DNA of 64,000 bases, taken from positions 1 through 64,000 of the forward strand of contig JADCEV010000002.1 of NCBI GenBank assembly GCA_020249865.1, written 5' to 3'. The position numbers and the translations under genes are program-made. The DNA is from Roseomonas sp. (GTDB lineage: Bacteria > Pseudomonadota > Alphaproteobacteria > Acetobacterales > Acetobacteraceae). Of this stretch, positions 1 through 9,920 are shown in pieces. The notes under the pieces were generated by a model, which was not told where the DNA came from, did no database searches, and saw nothing but the letters and a program-made list of their open reading frames with translations. Position 1 is the first letter of the stretch, and each line of letters begins with the position of its first letter.

Positions 1-1234
1 GCAGGAAGCGCCGGTGTTTCGCGCTTCCTTCGACCGCCCCAATATCCTGATCGAAGCCGCGCCGCGGGAGAATGAACGGGGCCAAATCCGCGCCCTGATC
101 CGTGAAGCGGGTGGCACCGGCATCATCTATTGCGGCAGCCGCGCCAAGACCGAGAGCACTGCCGCCTGGCTGCGCGATGATGGGCTGGAGGCGATTTCCT
201 TTCATGCCGGCATGGAAGCCAGCGCCAAGCGAGAAGCGCATCGGCGCTTTTCACGCGGTGAGCAGATGGTAATGACCGCGACCATCGCCTTCGGCATGGG
301 CATTGATCGGCCTGATCTCCGTTGGGTTGCGCATCTCGATCTGCCGCGCTCACCTGAAAGCTGGTATCAGGAAATCGGTCGCGCGGGGCGTGATGGCCTG
401 CCGGCGCGCGCCTTGTTGCTTTATGGCGCGGGCGATATTGCGCTGGCGCGCCACCGCATTGCTGAAAGCCCGGCTAATGAGGATCAAAAGCGCGTGGAAC
501 GCGCCCGCCTTGAAGCCATGGTAGGTATTGCAGAAGCGGCGAGTTGTCGCCGCGCGCTATTGCTGCGCTGCTTTGGTGAGGAACCGGAACGCGAAGCCTG
601 CGGGCATTGCGATATTTGCCTGCGGCCACCTCGGCTTTTCGATGGCACCATCGCGGCGCAGAAAATGATCTCGGCCGTGCTGCGTACCGGTCAGCGCTTT
701 GGCGTGATGCATGTGGTGGATGTGCTGCGCGGGCGCCTCACGGATAAGGTCGCGCAGTTTTCCCATGATAAGCTGCCGACTTTCGGCGTGGGCAAGGATT
801 TGCCCGATACAGCCTGGCGCGGCGTGGCGCGGCAATTGGTGGGCCGCGGCGCCCTGGATGTGGCCGTGGAAAACCACGGAGAGCTTGTCGCCACCGAAGC
901 CGCGCGCCCCATTCTGCGCGGCGAGGATGTGGTGATGCTGCGTGAAGATGTTGTGCAGGCCAGCAAGAAAACGCCGGCAGTGCGAAAGCCGTCTGAGGTG
1001 GCGGGCATTGGTTCCGATGATCCGGTGTTTGAGGCGCTGCGGAGCTGGCGCCGTGGCATAGCGCAAGCGCAATCCGTGCCGGCCTATGTGGTGGCGGATG
1101 ATCGCACCCTGGCCGGCATCGCCGCGCGGCGCCCGGCCTCAACCGATGAATTGCTGGAAGTGCCGGGCATGGGGCGTTCGCGCGTGGAACGCTACGGCGC
1201 CGATATTCTGCGCATCATTGGCGAGGCGGGCTGA
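1..1234 (+). CDS. recQ: ATP-dependent DNA helicase RecQ (5' end outside window)
   Basis: Superfamily 2 3'-5' DNA helicase acting in recombination and fork repair. The frame is open from base 2, so the N-terminal ATPase lobe lies upstream of the window. Visible are the end of helicase lobe 1 (VFRASFDRPN), lobe 2 with the TATIAFGMGIDRPD motif and the arginine-finger motif QEIGRAGRDG, then the RecQ zinc cluster (a Cys followed by CGHCDIC), an RQC winged helix, and a C-terminal HRDC-like domain ending in a helix-hairpin-helix-like stretch (LLEVPGMGRSRVERYG). The order matches canonical RecQ. It converges on the Ldh2-family gene with 8 bp between the stop codons. Confidence 0.93.
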   Translation, partial: QEAPVFRASFDRPNILIEAAPRENERGQIRALIREAGGTGIIYCGSRAKTESTAAWLRDDGLEAISFHAGMEASAKREAHRRFSRGEQMVMTATIAFGMGIDRPDLRWVAHLDLPRSPESWYQEIGRAGRDGLPARALLLYGAGDIALARHRIAESPANEDQKRVERARLEAMVGIAEAASCRRALLLRCFGEEPEREACGHCDICLRPPRLFDGTIAAQKMISAVLRTGQRFGVMHVVDVLRGRLTDKVAQFSHDKLPTFGVGKDLPDTAWRGVARQLVGRGALDVAVENHGELVATEAARPILRGEDVVMLREDVVQASKKTPAVRKPSEVAGIGSDDPVFEALRSWRRGIAQAQSVPAYVVADDRTLAGIAARRPASTDELLEVPGMGRSRVERYGADILRIIGEAG

Positions 1235-1242
1235 TACCCCCT

Positions 1243-2331
1243 TCAGATCGCGCTATTCACCCCAAGCCGCTTCGCAGTGCCGAGGATATTCGCCCAGGTA
1301 TCGGGCGGCAGCGGCACACCATCGGCAAGGCGTTCCGCGCGCCGTGTCGCCTCCGGCTCACCGGGCAGCAAAACGGGCGCTTCCGGATCAGCCGGGCGCG
1401 TTTCTGAAATCCAGGCGGCATAGGCCAAGCCCATGCGTTCAAACTCCGCCTGGGTGCCGAAATGCTTGGGCGAGATGAAAATCGAAAGCATACCATTGGC
1501 GATGCGCGTGCGCTCAGAAACCGGGCCGCTGGTGCCGCCTGCGGTCAGGCAGCCCGCCAGCATTTCGCACATGAAGGCCAAGCCAGAACCCTTATGTTCA
1601 CCAAAAGCGCGAATGGCGCCCGTGCCCTTGGAAACGTCGCGCGGCCCCACCGCTTCATAAGGTCCGTAAAGCGTGTGCGGGTCGGTCGAAAGCCGGCCAT
1701 CGGCTTCAATCAGCGCACCTTCCGGCAGCGCCTTGCCACCGGATGACGCCACCAGCACCTTGCCTTCCGCAACCAGTGATGTCGCGAAATCCAGCAGGAT
1801 GGGCCGGCCCGGCAGCGGCACGCCGATCGAAATCGGATTGGTGGAAAAACGACGCTCCACACCGCCAAAAGGGGCAACCAGGATGGAGCCCGCGACATTG
1901 ACGAAATGGATCGAAATCAGCCCTTCTTCCATCGCCTGTTCGGCATAGGCGCCAACGCGGCCGATATGTCCGGCATTGCGCAGCGCCGTGATGCAAACGC
2001 CATTTTCGATCGCGCGCTTGATGCCAAAATCAACTGCCTGAGGTGCCACGGTCTGGCCAAAACCCCATTTGCCATCAATCACGGCGAAGGTACCGCCATC
2101 CGTCACCACATCGGCGGTCTGGCCCTTCAGCACATAGCCCGCTTCCAGCCATTCCACATAACGCGGCACGCGCACCACACCATGGCTGTCATGCCCGGCC
2201 AAATTCGCATCCACCAAATGGCGGCTGATGCGCCGGCTTTCCGGGCCATCACAGCCGGCCGCCTGAAACACATTGGCGACCAGCGCATCAAGCGCCTCGG
2301 CATTGATCATCTCATAGGGGGTGCTGCCCAT
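1243..2331 (-). CDS. Ldh2/malate-lactate dehydrogenase family NAD(P)-dependent oxidoreductase
   Basis: 362 aa. It belongs to the Ldh_2 family (YlbC/ComC/AllD-type), which reduces or oxidises 2-oxo/2-hydroxy acids with NAD(P) and has a fold unrelated to classical LDH. Family hallmarks are visible: HDSHGVVRVPRYVEW near the N terminus, the GHIGRVGAYAEQAM region, the NPISIGVPLPGRPILLDFATS block and a GEHKGSGLAF segment. The start at 2331 (MGSTPYEMINAEAL) is preferred over an upstream ATG at 2364 because GGAG lies about 10 nt before it. It is the last gene of the minus-strand ABC importer operon, so the substrate is probably a hydroxy acid or sugar acid taken up by that importer (inference). Confidence 0.88.
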   Translation of the reverse strand: MGSTPYEMINAEALDALVANVFQAAGCDGPESRRISRHLVDANLAGHDSHGVVRVPRYVEWLEAGYVLKGQTADVVTDGGTFAVIDGKWGFGQTVAPQAVDFGIKRAIENGVCITALRNAGHIGRVGAYAEQAMEEGLISIHFVNVAGSILVAPFGGVERRFSTNPISIGVPLPGRPILLDFATSLVAEGKVLVASSGGKALPEGALIEADGRLSTDPHTLYGPYEAVGPRDVSKGTGAIRAFGEHKGSGLAFMCEMLAGCLTAGGTSGPVSERTRIANGMLSIFISPKHFGTQAEFERMGLAYAAWISETRPADPEAPVLLPGEPEATRRAERLADGVPLPPDTWANILGTAKRLGVNSAI

Positions 2332-2387
2332 TACTCGAACTCCGCAAAAGGAAAAGCGCGCCAATAGTATTGCCCGGCGCGGCGCGA

Positions 2388-3146
2388 TTACATGGCGGCG
2401 ATCTTCTTCGCCTGTGGCGCCAGCAGGCGCATATAGGTCGGCGTCACCAGCATTTCGGTGATATTGGCGCGCGCCGGCATGGTCGCCACAAAGAGCGCCA
2501 TGGCCGCCAGGTCTTCGGGTTGCAGCAGGCGTTCAATATCTTCCTGCGGCACGGGCTCCGGCCGGTTCTTCAGGATATCGGTCGCCACTTCGCCCGGGCA
2601 GATGCAGCAGGAACGGATGTTATGAATGCCGTTTTCCTGATTGATGCTTTGCGACAGCGCCACAAACCCATGCTTCGCCGCCGTATAACCAGGGCCCGAC
2701 AGAAAGGAGATATTCTTCCCCGCCATGGAGGCGATTTGGATGATATGCCCGCCGCCGCGCTTCCTCATGCCCGGCAGCACCGCGACCGAGGTGAAAAACG
2801 GCGCGGTCAGATTGCCATCCACCAGGCTGCGAATGGCCTCAGGCGTCAATTGATGCAGATAGCGCTTGGGCAGATTGACGCCTGCGTTATTCACCAGGAT
2901 ATCCGGCCCACCGATGGTGGATTCAACCTTGGCAAGCGCTGCAGCCACCTGTTTTTCATCGGTCAAATCCGCCGGCACAATCACGGCACCACTGCCGATC
3001 ATCTTCGCGGTTTCTTCCAGCGGCGCGACACGCCGGCCGGTCAGCGCAACCTTCGCCCCCTCGGCAGCGAACAGAATGGCAATCGCGCGGCCAATACCGC
3101 TGCCCGCACCGGTGACCCAGGCGGTTTTTCCTTCAAGGCGTTTCAT
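2388..3146 (-). CDS. SDR-family NAD(P)-dependent oxidoreductase
   Basis: 252 aa classical short-chain dehydrogenase. The cofactor motif TGAGSGIG is near residue 15, NNAG near residue 87, and the catalytic YTAAK follows further on. The ATG at 3146 overlaps the TGA of the upstream ABC ATPase by one base (TGATG), so translation is probably coupled; a GTG one codon earlier (3149) is less likely. With the Ldh2-type enzyme downstream it probably forms a two-step oxidation or reduction route for the imported compound. Substrate cannot be read from the sequence. Confidence 0.87.
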   Translation of the reverse strand: MKRLEGKTAWVTGAGSGIGRAIAILFAAEGAKVALTGRRVAPLEETAKMIGSGAVIVPADLTDEKQVAAALAKVESTIGGPDILVNNAGVNLPKRYLHQLTPEAIRSLVDGNLTAPFFTSVAVLPGMRKRGGGHIIQIASMAGKNISFLSGPGYTAAKHGFVALSQSINQENGIHNIRSCCICPGEVATDILKNRPEPVPQEDIERLLQPEDLAAMALFVATMPARANITEMLVTPTYMRLLAPQAKKIAAM

Positions 3147-4246
3147 CACAAAACCTTATCAGAGGTGGGGTCAATCAGATGCATCTGATCCATGTGCGCA
3201 ATCAGTGACAGCGGCGCACCGACAGAAGCCGGAGTCGCGGGATCAAGCCGGGCAGAAACCTCCGTCCCGTCAAGCTTGAAATGCACCAGAGTTTCCATGC
3301 CCATGGGTTCAATCACCTCGGGCTTCAGCGTCAGCGGCACGGTGTTATTCTTATCGGTCGGCTTGTCATCCGTCAGGTGTTCCGGGCGGATGCCAAACAG
3401 CACATTCTTGCCGACATGCGGCTGATAGCGCGCGGTGCGCGATGCCGGCACATCCAGCACAATATCATGCGGCAGTTGCAAGCGCAGCGCGCCAGATGCC
3501 TGTTCCAGCTTGGCGGGAATGAAATTCATCGAAGGGCTGCCGATGAAGCCTGCCACGAATTTCGTCGCCGGGTTGTGATACAGCTCCTGCGGTGGCCCCA
3601 CCTGTTCGATGATGCCGTGATTCATCACCACGACACGATCCGCAAGCGTCATGGCTTCCACCTGGTCATGCGTCACATAGACCGTGGTGGTATTCACCGT
3701 CTGATGCACCTTCTTGATTTCGGTGCGCATCTGCACGCGCAGCTTGGCATCAAGGTTGGAAAGCGGTTCATCGAACAGGAACACCTTGGGGTCGCGCACA
3801 ATGGCGCGGCCCATCGCCACACGCTGGCGCTGGCCGCCCGAAAGCGCCTTGGGCTTGCGGTCCAAAAGCGGCGTGATGTCCAGAATGCGCGCGGCTTCCT
3901 TCACGCGACGATCAATCTCCGCCTTGGGAAATTTCCGCAGCATCAGGCCGAAGGCCATATTATCATAGACGCTCATATGCGGATACAGCGCGTAATTCTG
4001 GAACACCATGGCGATGTCGCGGTCGCGCGGCGGGATATCATTCACCACCGTGCCGCCAATGGCGATATCGCCTGAGGTGATTTCCTCCAGCCCCGCAATC
4101 ATGCGGAGCGTGGTGGATTTGCCGCAGCCCGAAGGCCCGACCAGCACCACGAATTCATGATCAGCGATTTCAAGGTCAATGCCTTTGACCGCCTGAACAC
4201 CGCCTTCATAGGCCTTGACGATTTTGCGAAGCGATACCTGAGCCAT
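3146..4246 (-). CDS. ABC transporter ATP-binding protein, MalK/UgpC type
   Basis: 366 aa nucleotide-binding subunit of a CUT1 carbohydrate-type importer. Walker [11 protein letters not shown]-loop in [10 protein letters not shown], signature [14 protein letters not shown], Walker [14 protein letters not shown] and the H-loop [16 protein letters not shown] are all intact. The C-terminal ~130 residues form the MOP/TOBE-type regulatory domain usual in MalK/UgpC (GIRPEHL). It sits six bases after the second permease and overlaps the next SDR by one base, so all belong to one operon. Confidence 0.93.
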   Translation of the reverse strand: MAQVSLRKIVKAYEGGVQAVKGIDLEIADHEFVVLVGPSGCGKSTTLRMIAGLEEITSGDIAIGGTVVNDIPPRDRDIAMVFQNYALYPHMSVYDNMAFGLMLRKFPKAEIDRRVKEAARILDITPLLDRKPKALSGGQRQRVAMGRAIVRDPKVFLFDEPLSNLDAKLRVQMRTEIKKVHQTVNTTTVYVTHDQVEAMTLADRVVVMNHGIIEQVGPPQELYHNPATKFVAGFIGSPSMNFIPAKLEQASGALRLQLPHDIVLDVPASRTARYQPHVGKNVLFGIRPEHLTDDKPTDKNNTVPLTLKPEVIEPMGMETLVHFKLDGTEVSARLDPATPASVGAPLSLIAHMDQMHLIDPTSDKVL

Positions 4247-4252
4247 GTTTGA

Positions 4253-5146
4253 TCAACCCTTGGTCGCGCCGGCGGTCAGGCCAGCGATGTAATAATCCAT
4301 GAGGAAGGCATAAATGATCACCGGCGGCAGTGCCGCCATCAGCGCACCGGCCATGATCTGCCCCCAAGCGAAAGTATCCGCCCGCACCAGCTGGGAAACG
4401 ACCCCGATGGTGAGCGGCATCTGATCCGGCGTGGTGACGAAGGCCGTCGGATAGACAAAGGCCGCCCAGGAAACCGTGAAGGCAAAGATTGTCGCGGCGA
4501 TGATGCCGGGCAGTGCCACCGGGATGAAGATCTTGATCAGCATTTGCGGCCAGGTGGCGCCATCAATCAGCGCCGCTTCATCCAATTCCTTGGGGATGGA
4601 GGCGAAATACCCGATCATGATCCAGGTGCAGAAGGGAACCGTCAGCGTCGGATAGACCAGGATCAGCCCCCAAACGGAATTGAGCAAGCCAAGCCCGCCC
4701 ACAATCTGATAGAGCGGAATGAACAGCAGCGTATCCGGCACCAGGTAAGTCAGGAACACACCGGTCGCCAAAACCTGGCTGCCCCAGAAGCGCATGCGCG
4801 CCAACGCGAAAGCCGCCAATACCGAAATCACCATGGTCAGTGCCACGACACAGGCGGTGACAATGGCACTATTGACGAAGAATTTCAGGAATAGCGGGTT
4901 TTCCAGGATCGCCCAGTAGTTTTCTAGCGTTGGTTCGCGCACGATCCAGGGATTGCCGGACATATTGGCAATTTCACCGCTGGTCTTGAGGCTGGTGATC
5001 AACATGTAAAAGGGTGGGGCGAGGAAAATCAGCGCCGCCACGGACAGGGATGCATAGGCCGACCAAAGGGCCCAGCGCCGTTCAGCGCGCAAGCTGCCCG
5101 CCTTGTGGTAGATTCCGGGTAGGTCGCGGTTTGTTGTCGCCGACAT
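4253..5146 (-). CDS. Carbohydrate ABC transporter permease (MalG-type)
   Basis: 297 aa inner-membrane permease with about six membrane segments. The EAA loop that docks the ATPase is visible as KELDEAALIDGATWPQM. The N-terminal ~30 residues are cytoplasmic and the first membrane helix begins near residue 30. The start ATG overlaps the TAA of the upstream permease (TAATG), indicating translational coupling. It pairs with the MalF-type permease as the heterodimeric channel of a CUT1 importer. Confidence 0.92.
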   Translation of the reverse strand: MSATTNRDLPGIYHKAGSLRAERRWALWSAYASLSVAALIFLAPPFYMLITSLKTSGEIANMSGNPWIVREPTLENYWAILENPLFLKFFVNSAIVTACVVALTMVISVLAAFALARMRFWGSQVLATGVFLTYLVPDTLLFIPLYQIVGGLGLLNSVWGLILVYPTLTVPFCTWIMIGYFASIPKELDEAALIDGATWPQMLIKIFIPVALPGIIAATIFAFTVSWAAFVYPTAFVTTPDQMPLTIGVVSQLVRADTFAWGQIMAGALMAALPPVIIYAFLMDYYIAGLTAGATKG

Positions 5147-6072
5147 TACATCTGCTCCTTATTACGCCGCGTAACGCCGCGCAGGACGAAAAAGGCGCAA
5201 ATGGCCAATACCGGCATCATGAAAAGTGACACCGCGGCGCCGCGCGGAATATTGCCAGCCAGAATGCCGACTTGGAACGCGTAGGATGCGAAGACATGCG
5301 TCAGGTCGCGCGGTCCACCATTGGTCAGCACCCGCACGATATCGTAATTGGCGAAGGTGACGATCAGGCTGAACAGCACGGTAATGGAAATGATATTGGC
5401 CATCATGGGGATGGTGACGTAGCGAAGCCTTTGCCAGCCTGTAGCGCCATCAATCGCCGCCGCTTCATAAAGCTGTTCCGGCACGGATTTCAGCGCGGCC
5501 AGATACATGATCATGAAGAACGGCGCGCCGATCCAGACATTGACGATGATGATGGAAATGCGCGCCCACCAGGGCTGACCAAGCCAGGGAATTTCCGGCA
5601 CGGAAATGATTGAAAGCAGCCAATTGATGGATGAATAGGAAGGATCAAACATCCACCACCAGCCAAGGGTGGAAAGGGCGGGCGGGATCACCCAAGGCAC
5701 CAGCAGCATGCCGCGCCATTTGCGCTGCCCCTTATCGGGTATGCCATGCAGCATATGCGCCAGCCAAAAGCCGATCAGTGCCTTCAGCAGCACCGCCGTA
5801 ATGGCGAAAAAGCATGATTGGAAAACGACATCCCAGAAAGTGTCGGATTCAAACAGGATTTCATAATTGGCGAAGCCGACAAAGGCGGTCATGCGCCGGT
5901 TCAGCATGGAAAGATAGATGCCGAAAGCGGCAGGATAGGCGATCAGCCCCCCCACCACGATCAGCAGCGGCAAGGCCATCAGGAAGGCGATCGATGATCG
6001 CCGGCGCGCAAAGCGTTGCAAAGAACCAACGCGCGCCTGATCGGCGCCAATGGTCGAAGTGGCGGAAGCCAT
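5146..6072 (-). CDS. Carbohydrate ABC transporter permease (MalF-type)
   Basis: About 308 aa from the ATG at 6072, which follows the purine-rich GAGAGGAAGG; an ATG at 6084 is possible. It is a multi-pass membrane protein with the EAA loop visible as EQLYEAAAIDGATGWQRL. It is the partner of the MalG-type permease encoded directly downstream, with which it shares a one-base overlap. The order binding protein - permease - permease - ATPase is typical of CUT1 sugar, polyol or glycerol-phosphate importers. Confidence 0.92.
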   Translation of the reverse strand: MASATSTIGADQARVGSLQRFARRRSSIAFLMALPLLIVVGGLIAYPAAFGIYLSMLNRRMTAFVGFANYEILFESDTFWDVVFQSCFFAITAVLLKALIGFWLAHMLHGIPDKGQRKWRGMLLVPWVIPPALSTLGWWWMFDPSYSSINWLLSIISVPEIPWLGQPWWARISIIIVNVWIGAPFFMIMYLAALKSVPEQLYEAAAIDGATGWQRLRYVTIPMMANIISITVLFSLIVTFANYDIVRVLTNGGPRDLTHVFASYAFQVGILAGNIPRGAAVSLFMMPVLAICAFFVLRGVTRRNKEQM

Positions 6073-6149
6073 CCTTCCTCTCATCCCCCATATTGTTCGT
6101 TAAAGACGGGCGGCCGTTTCACCACAGGCCGCCCGCCATAGGCACTTGT

Positions 6150-7505
6150 TCAGCCGCCGCGGCGGATGACGTTCAATTCGCGTTCAAGCCAGGTAAGCGC
6201 CTGATCCACGCTTTCACCCGCCTGGGCGATGCGTGCGATGGTCTTGGTATTCAGCGCATTGGTATAGGCCTGCACCGCAAATTCCGCCGGCGCCGGCGCA
6301 AAGGCCACGCTGGTGCGCGCATTGTGGTGCGCCTTTTGCGGGTAATTGAACACGGTCCCCTTCGGCGGCCCTTCGTTTTCCCAAATCGGGAAGTCGCTCA
6401 TGCTCAGGAAGGGTGGGATGTCATAACCGTTGGAAGTCGTGGTCTGACGTTCCGCGCTGGTGCGTTCGGAAAGGAATTCCAGCAAGCCCTTGGCCGCGGT
6501 CTTGTTGCGGCTGAAGGACCAAATGCCCCAGAAATACGGCAGGTATGGCGTGAAGCGCCCTTCCGGACCGGCCGGCATGGGGACCGTCCAGCAGTTTTCG
6601 GAAACCTGCGGATTGTCGCGCTTCGCCACCGCCCAGGCCGATGGCGGGTTGAAGATCAGCGCCGAACGGCCGGAAATCAGCGCGCGGTTATTGGAAGCAT
6701 CATCCCAGGCCCAAACATCGCTGGGCAGGAAGCGGGATAGCCTGACCAGATATTCAACGGCGGTGCGCAGCTTGGCGTTGCCCCGCACCGTCACATTGCC
6801 CCTTTCATCCATGACGCTGGCACCGAAGGACGCGAAAATAGCGCCCACCGTATCCACCGCATCGGTAAAGGACCCCATGGGCATCCCGAAGGGTACGCCC
6901 GCGGCGTGACATTTTTCTGCTGCAACCAGGAAGGTGTCCCAATTCCAGTTTTCGGCACCTGGGCCGGCCCGGTTCTCAGCCGGCCACATGGCGCGGATGT
7001 CAATGCCGGCATGCTGCTGCAGCAGGTCGAAGCGCACGCAAGCCGGCTTCATCTGAGTGCCGGAAACGGCCGGGATCGCCACCCATTTGCCCTTGATCTT
7101 GCCAAGATATTCGGCGGCGGCGTTCACTGCGCCGTATTTCGCGGCCAGCCGGCCCATCACATCATCAACCGGTTCCAGCAATTCAGCCTTGGAAGCGGGT
7201 TCCCAGGTCGGGAAGGACAGAATGTCGTGGCCAGACCGGCTCTGCGCCTGGGCGGCGATGGTCAGCAGGTTTTGGTTACCGACCGAGGTGATGAAATCCA
7301 CCTGCACATTCACGCGGTTCCTTTGGCCCCATTCGGCGCAAAGTTCACGTAAAATACCATTGCCGGCGGGCACCCAATGGTCCCAGAAGCCGCAGCGCAG
7401 CGTGCCGGCGGTGCCTTGGGCATGAACCATCGGGGCGGCCAATACGCCCGCCGCCGCCACACCCGCGCCTGAAAGCAGAAGATCGCGCCTTTTGAAGCCT
7501 GCCAT
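6150..7505 (-). CDS. ABC transporter extracellular substrate-binding protein (family 1), Tat-exported
   Basis: 451 aa periplasmic receptor of the importer encoded downstream. The N terminus carries a twin-arginine type signal (KRRDLLLSGAGVAAAG, then cleavage near VHAQG). The mature part resembles family 1 carbohydrate-binding proteins (MalE/UgpB class), with a C-terminal Trp-rich stretch FWGIWSFSRNKTAAKG. It is the first gene of the minus-strand operon, separated by 77 bp from the first permease; such a gap often allows receptor over-expression. The ligand is not deducible. Confidence 0.88.
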   Translation of the reverse strand: MAGFKRRDLLLSGAGVAAAGVLAAPMVHAQGTAGTLRCGFWDHWVPAGNGILRELCAEWGQRNRVNVQVDFITSVGNQNLLTIAAQAQSRSGHDILSFPTWEPASKAELLEPVDDVMGRLAAKYGAVNAAAEYLGKIKGKWVAIPAVSGTQMKPACVRFDLLQQHAGIDIRAMWPAENRAGPGAENWNWDTFLVAAEKCHAAGVPFGMPMGSFTDAVDTVGAIFASFGASVMDERGNVTVRGNAKLRTAVEYLVRLSRFLPSDVWAWDDASNNRALISGRSALIFNPPSAWAVAKRDNPQVSENCWTVPMPAGPEGRFTPYLPYFWGIWSFSRNKTAAKGLLEFLSERTSAERQTTTSNGYDIPPFLSMSDFPIWENEGPPKGTVFNYPQKAHHNARTSVAFAPAPAEFAVQAYTNALNTKTIARIAQAGESVDQALTWLERELNVIRRGG

Positions 7506-7722
7506 GAACTGTTTCTCCTCTATTTTTCCGGGCCTTGAGTGGCAACCGTGATCTCACGATGCCAAGGTTAGGCAGGCGATCACGGGAATGGCAAGTAAGC
7601 TTATTGAGGTTTTTTGGCCCAAGGCGCCCTGCCCAGCTTTAGGGGGCGGTCGGGTCGGGCTGGCGCGGCGCCGCTTTCTCGGCTTCAAGACCCTCTGAGA
7701 GCCCAGAACCAGGATAGATGGC

Positions 7723-8673
7723 ATGACGACTTCGCTCCGCGTCGCGGTCCAGATGGACCCGATTGAAACCATCAATATTGATGGCGATTCCACCTTCGCC
7801 CTGATGCTGGAAGCCCAGGCCCGCGGCCATAAGCTTTGGCATTACCATGTGCGCGATTTGGCGCTGCGTGGCGGACGGGTGACCGCCTGGGCGCGGCCCA
7901 TCACGCTCAGACGCGAATATGGCAACCACTACACCTTCGGGGCAGAGGTGGAACTGGACCTCGGCCGCGATGCCGATGTGGTGCTGATGCGCCAGGACCC
8001 GCCCTTTGACATGGGCTACATCACGGCCACGCATATTCTGGAACATATCCACCCCAAGACCTTGGTGGTGAATGACCCGGCCCAGGTGCGCAATGCGCCG
8101 GAAAAGCTGTTCGTCACCCATTTCCCGGATTTGATGCCGGTAACGCTGGTGACGGCGGATCGCCGCCGCATCGCGGATTTCCGGGCGGAACATGGCGACA
8201 TCATCATCAAACCGCTTTTCGGCAATGGTGGCGCCGGCGTGTTCCATCTGCGTGCCGATGACCCAAACATGAATGCGCTGGTGGAGTTGTTCACCGAACG
8301 TTCCCGCGAACCCCTGATGATCCAGCAATACCTTCCGGCGGTGCGGGAAGGCGATAAGCGCATCATTCTGGTGGATGGCGTCGCCATGGGCGGCATCAAT
8401 CGCGTGCCGGCGGCGGGCGAGGCACGGTCCAATATGCATGTCGGCGGCCGGCCGGAACCGACCAAGCTGACGGAGCGTGAGCGCGAGATTTGCGCGCGCA
8501 TCGGGCCGGAATTGAAGGCGCGCGGGATGATTTTTGTCGGCATTGATGTGATTGGCGGCTACCTCACCGAAATCAACGTCACCAGCCCGACCGGCTTGCA
8601 GGAATTGGCACGCTTTGACGGCGTATACCTGGAACGCGCCATTTGGGACGCGATTGAAGCGAAAAGGCGCTGA
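7723..8673 (+). CDS. gshB: Glutathione synthetase
   Basis: 316 aa cytoplasmic ATP-grasp enzyme joining gamma-glutamylcysteine and glycine (EC 6.3.2.3). The N-terminal [18 protein letters not shown] matches the GshB family start; the [13 protein letters not shown] and ATP-grasp [16 protein letters not shown] motifs are present, with a C-terminal [12 protein letters not shown] metal-binding segment. Length matches E. coli GshB. A glutathione transferase gene starts one base after the stop, so the two are co-transcribed. The gene diverges from the ABC operon across a 217 bp gap. Confidence 0.96.
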   Translation: MTTSLRVAVQMDPIETINIDGDSTFALMLEAQARGHKLWHYHVRDLALRGGRVTAWARPITLRREYGNHYTFGAEVELDLGRDADVVLMRQDPPFDMGYITATHILEHIHPKTLVVNDPAQVRNAPEKLFVTHFPDLMPVTLVTADRRRIADFRAEHGDIIIKPLFGNGGAGVFHLRADDPNMNALVELFTERSREPLMIQQYLPAVREGDKRIILVDGVAMGGINRVPAAGEARSNMHVGGRPEPTKLTEREREICARIGPELKARGMIFVGIDVIGGYLTEINVTSPTGLQELARFDGVYLERAIWDAIEAKRR

Positions 8674-8674
8674 G

Positions 8675-9307
8675 ATGCTAAAACTTTGGGGCCGTACAAA
8701 TTCGATCAATGTGAAGAAGGTGCTGTGGATGCTCGATGAGATCGGGCAGGCTTATGATCGCGTGGATGCCGGCATGGAATATGGCCGGGTGAATGATGCG
8801 GATTACCGCGCCATGAACCCGAATGGCCGTGTGCCGACATTGGAAGATGGCGATTTCGTGCTGTGGGAATCGAATAGCGTGCTGCGGTATCTGGCGATGA
8901 AAGTCCAAAGCCCGCTTTACCCGGCGGACCCGGCGGCGCGGGCATCGGCGGATCGCTGGATGGATTGGCAGCTTTCCACACTCGGCCCCGCAGAGCGTAA
9001 CCTGTTCTGGGGCCTGGTGCGCACACCGCCCGAAAAGCGCGACATGGCGCAGATTGAAGGCGCGGCGAAGGCCGCCGGCGAGTGCTGGGCTATTCTGGAT
9101 AGCTGGATCGCCAAGCATGGCGGCCCGTATCTGGATGGTCCCGGCATGACCATCGCCGATATCGTGCTGGGCTGTTACGCGCGACGCTGGTTTGGCCCGG
9201 AAGTCCGCCTGCCGGGCATGCCGGAATTCCCCACCCTGGCGCGCTGGTATGCCAAGCTTGGCGAAAGGCCGGGTTTTCAGCGCTGGGTCGCGCCGCCGCT
9301 GACGTGA
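8675..9307 (+). CDS. Glutathione S-transferase family protein
   Basis: 210 aa cytosolic GST. The N-terminal thioredoxin-like domain starts MLKLWGRTNSINVKKVLW, with the Ser/Asn of the RTNSINV turn at the usual activating position, NGRVPTLEDG containing the cis-Pro, and the GSH gamma-glutamyl contact ESNSVLRYL. An all-alpha C-terminal domain follows. The start at 8675 lies just after the gshB stop, and longer in-frame readings overlap gshB. It converges on bchJ with 7 bp between the genes. Substrate unknown. Confidence 0.92.
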   Translation: MLKLWGRTNSINVKKVLWMLDEIGQAYDRVDAGMEYGRVNDADYRAMNPNGRVPTLEDGDFVLWESNSVLRYLAMKVQSPLYPADPAARASADRWMDWQLSTLGPAERNLFWGLVRTPPEKRDMAQIEGAAKAAGECWAILDSWIAKHGGPYLDGPGMTIADIVLGCYARRWFGPEVRLPGMPEFPTLARWYAKLGERPGFQRWVAPPLT

Positions 9308-9314
9308 AGCAACA

Positions 9315-9917
9315 CTACCAGCGCGCTTCAAAAACGCAGGCGGTGGCGCCGGTGGCTTCGCAGGCAAGCTCAATCACCCGCGCCCTGGAATGCACCAGGG
9401 CGCGAAAAAGCGCTTCAAAGGTCGCGGCGTAATAGGCGCAAACGGGATGCGCGCCGAAAGCGCCGCGCGCCAGCGGCCCGTTACTGATGGCAAAGCGTAT
9501 CGGAAAGCCCGGCAGTACGCGAAACTGCCCGGACCCAGCGAAGGTCCAGGCATGGCGGCCAATCGCGGCCAGCAGGATGCGCGCCGCCCAGCGCGCGGGC
9601 AGGCGCGGCAGCAGCCAATGCATGGGGCGCGGGATGCGATGCGCCAGCAGATAAGCGCCTGTGCGCCAGCCCGCATCAGCGGCGATTGCCTGCGCCGTTT
9701 CATGCGGCAGGCGGGCACGGAGCGCCTGATGCAGCGCGGTGACTTCGCCTTCCGGCACCATTTGCGCGGGCGGTGCATCCAGCCGCGCTTCCAGCCCCGC
9801 CGCGCGAAACAGGGCACGCGCCGCATCATCGCCCTGCGCCGCGCTCAGCGCTTCCGCAAGCCGCGTGATGGCGTTGGGCCCAATCCGGCCCAGGGCGACG
9901 TGTGTCCCGCCATCCAT
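9315..9917 (-). CDS. bchJ: BchJ-like V4R-domain protein of bacteriochlorophyll synthesis
   Basis: 200 aa. The start MDGGTHVALGRIGPNAI and the C-terminal V4R-type region with spaced cysteines (CEATGATACVFEARW) match BchJ, once annotated as the 4-vinyl reductase. In the family the true 8-vinyl reductase is usually BciA/BciB, and BchJ is now generally viewed as an accessory or substrate-handling protein; its exact role is unsettled. It starts 3 bp after the bchE stop on the same strand, the conserved bchE-bchJ order of purple bacteria, so the two are co-expressed. The identification rests on both sequence and neighbour. Confidence 0.85.
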   Translation of the reverse strand: MDGGTHVALGRIGPNAITRLAEALSAAQGDDAARALFRAAGLEARLDAPPAQMVPEGEVTALHQALRARLPHETAQAIAADAGWRTGAYLLAHRIPRPMHWLLPRLPARWAARILLAAIGRHAWTFAGSGQFRVLPGFPIRFAISNGPLARGAFGAHPVCAYYAATFEALFRALVHSRARVIELACEATGATACVFEARW

Positions 9918-9920
9918 GCG

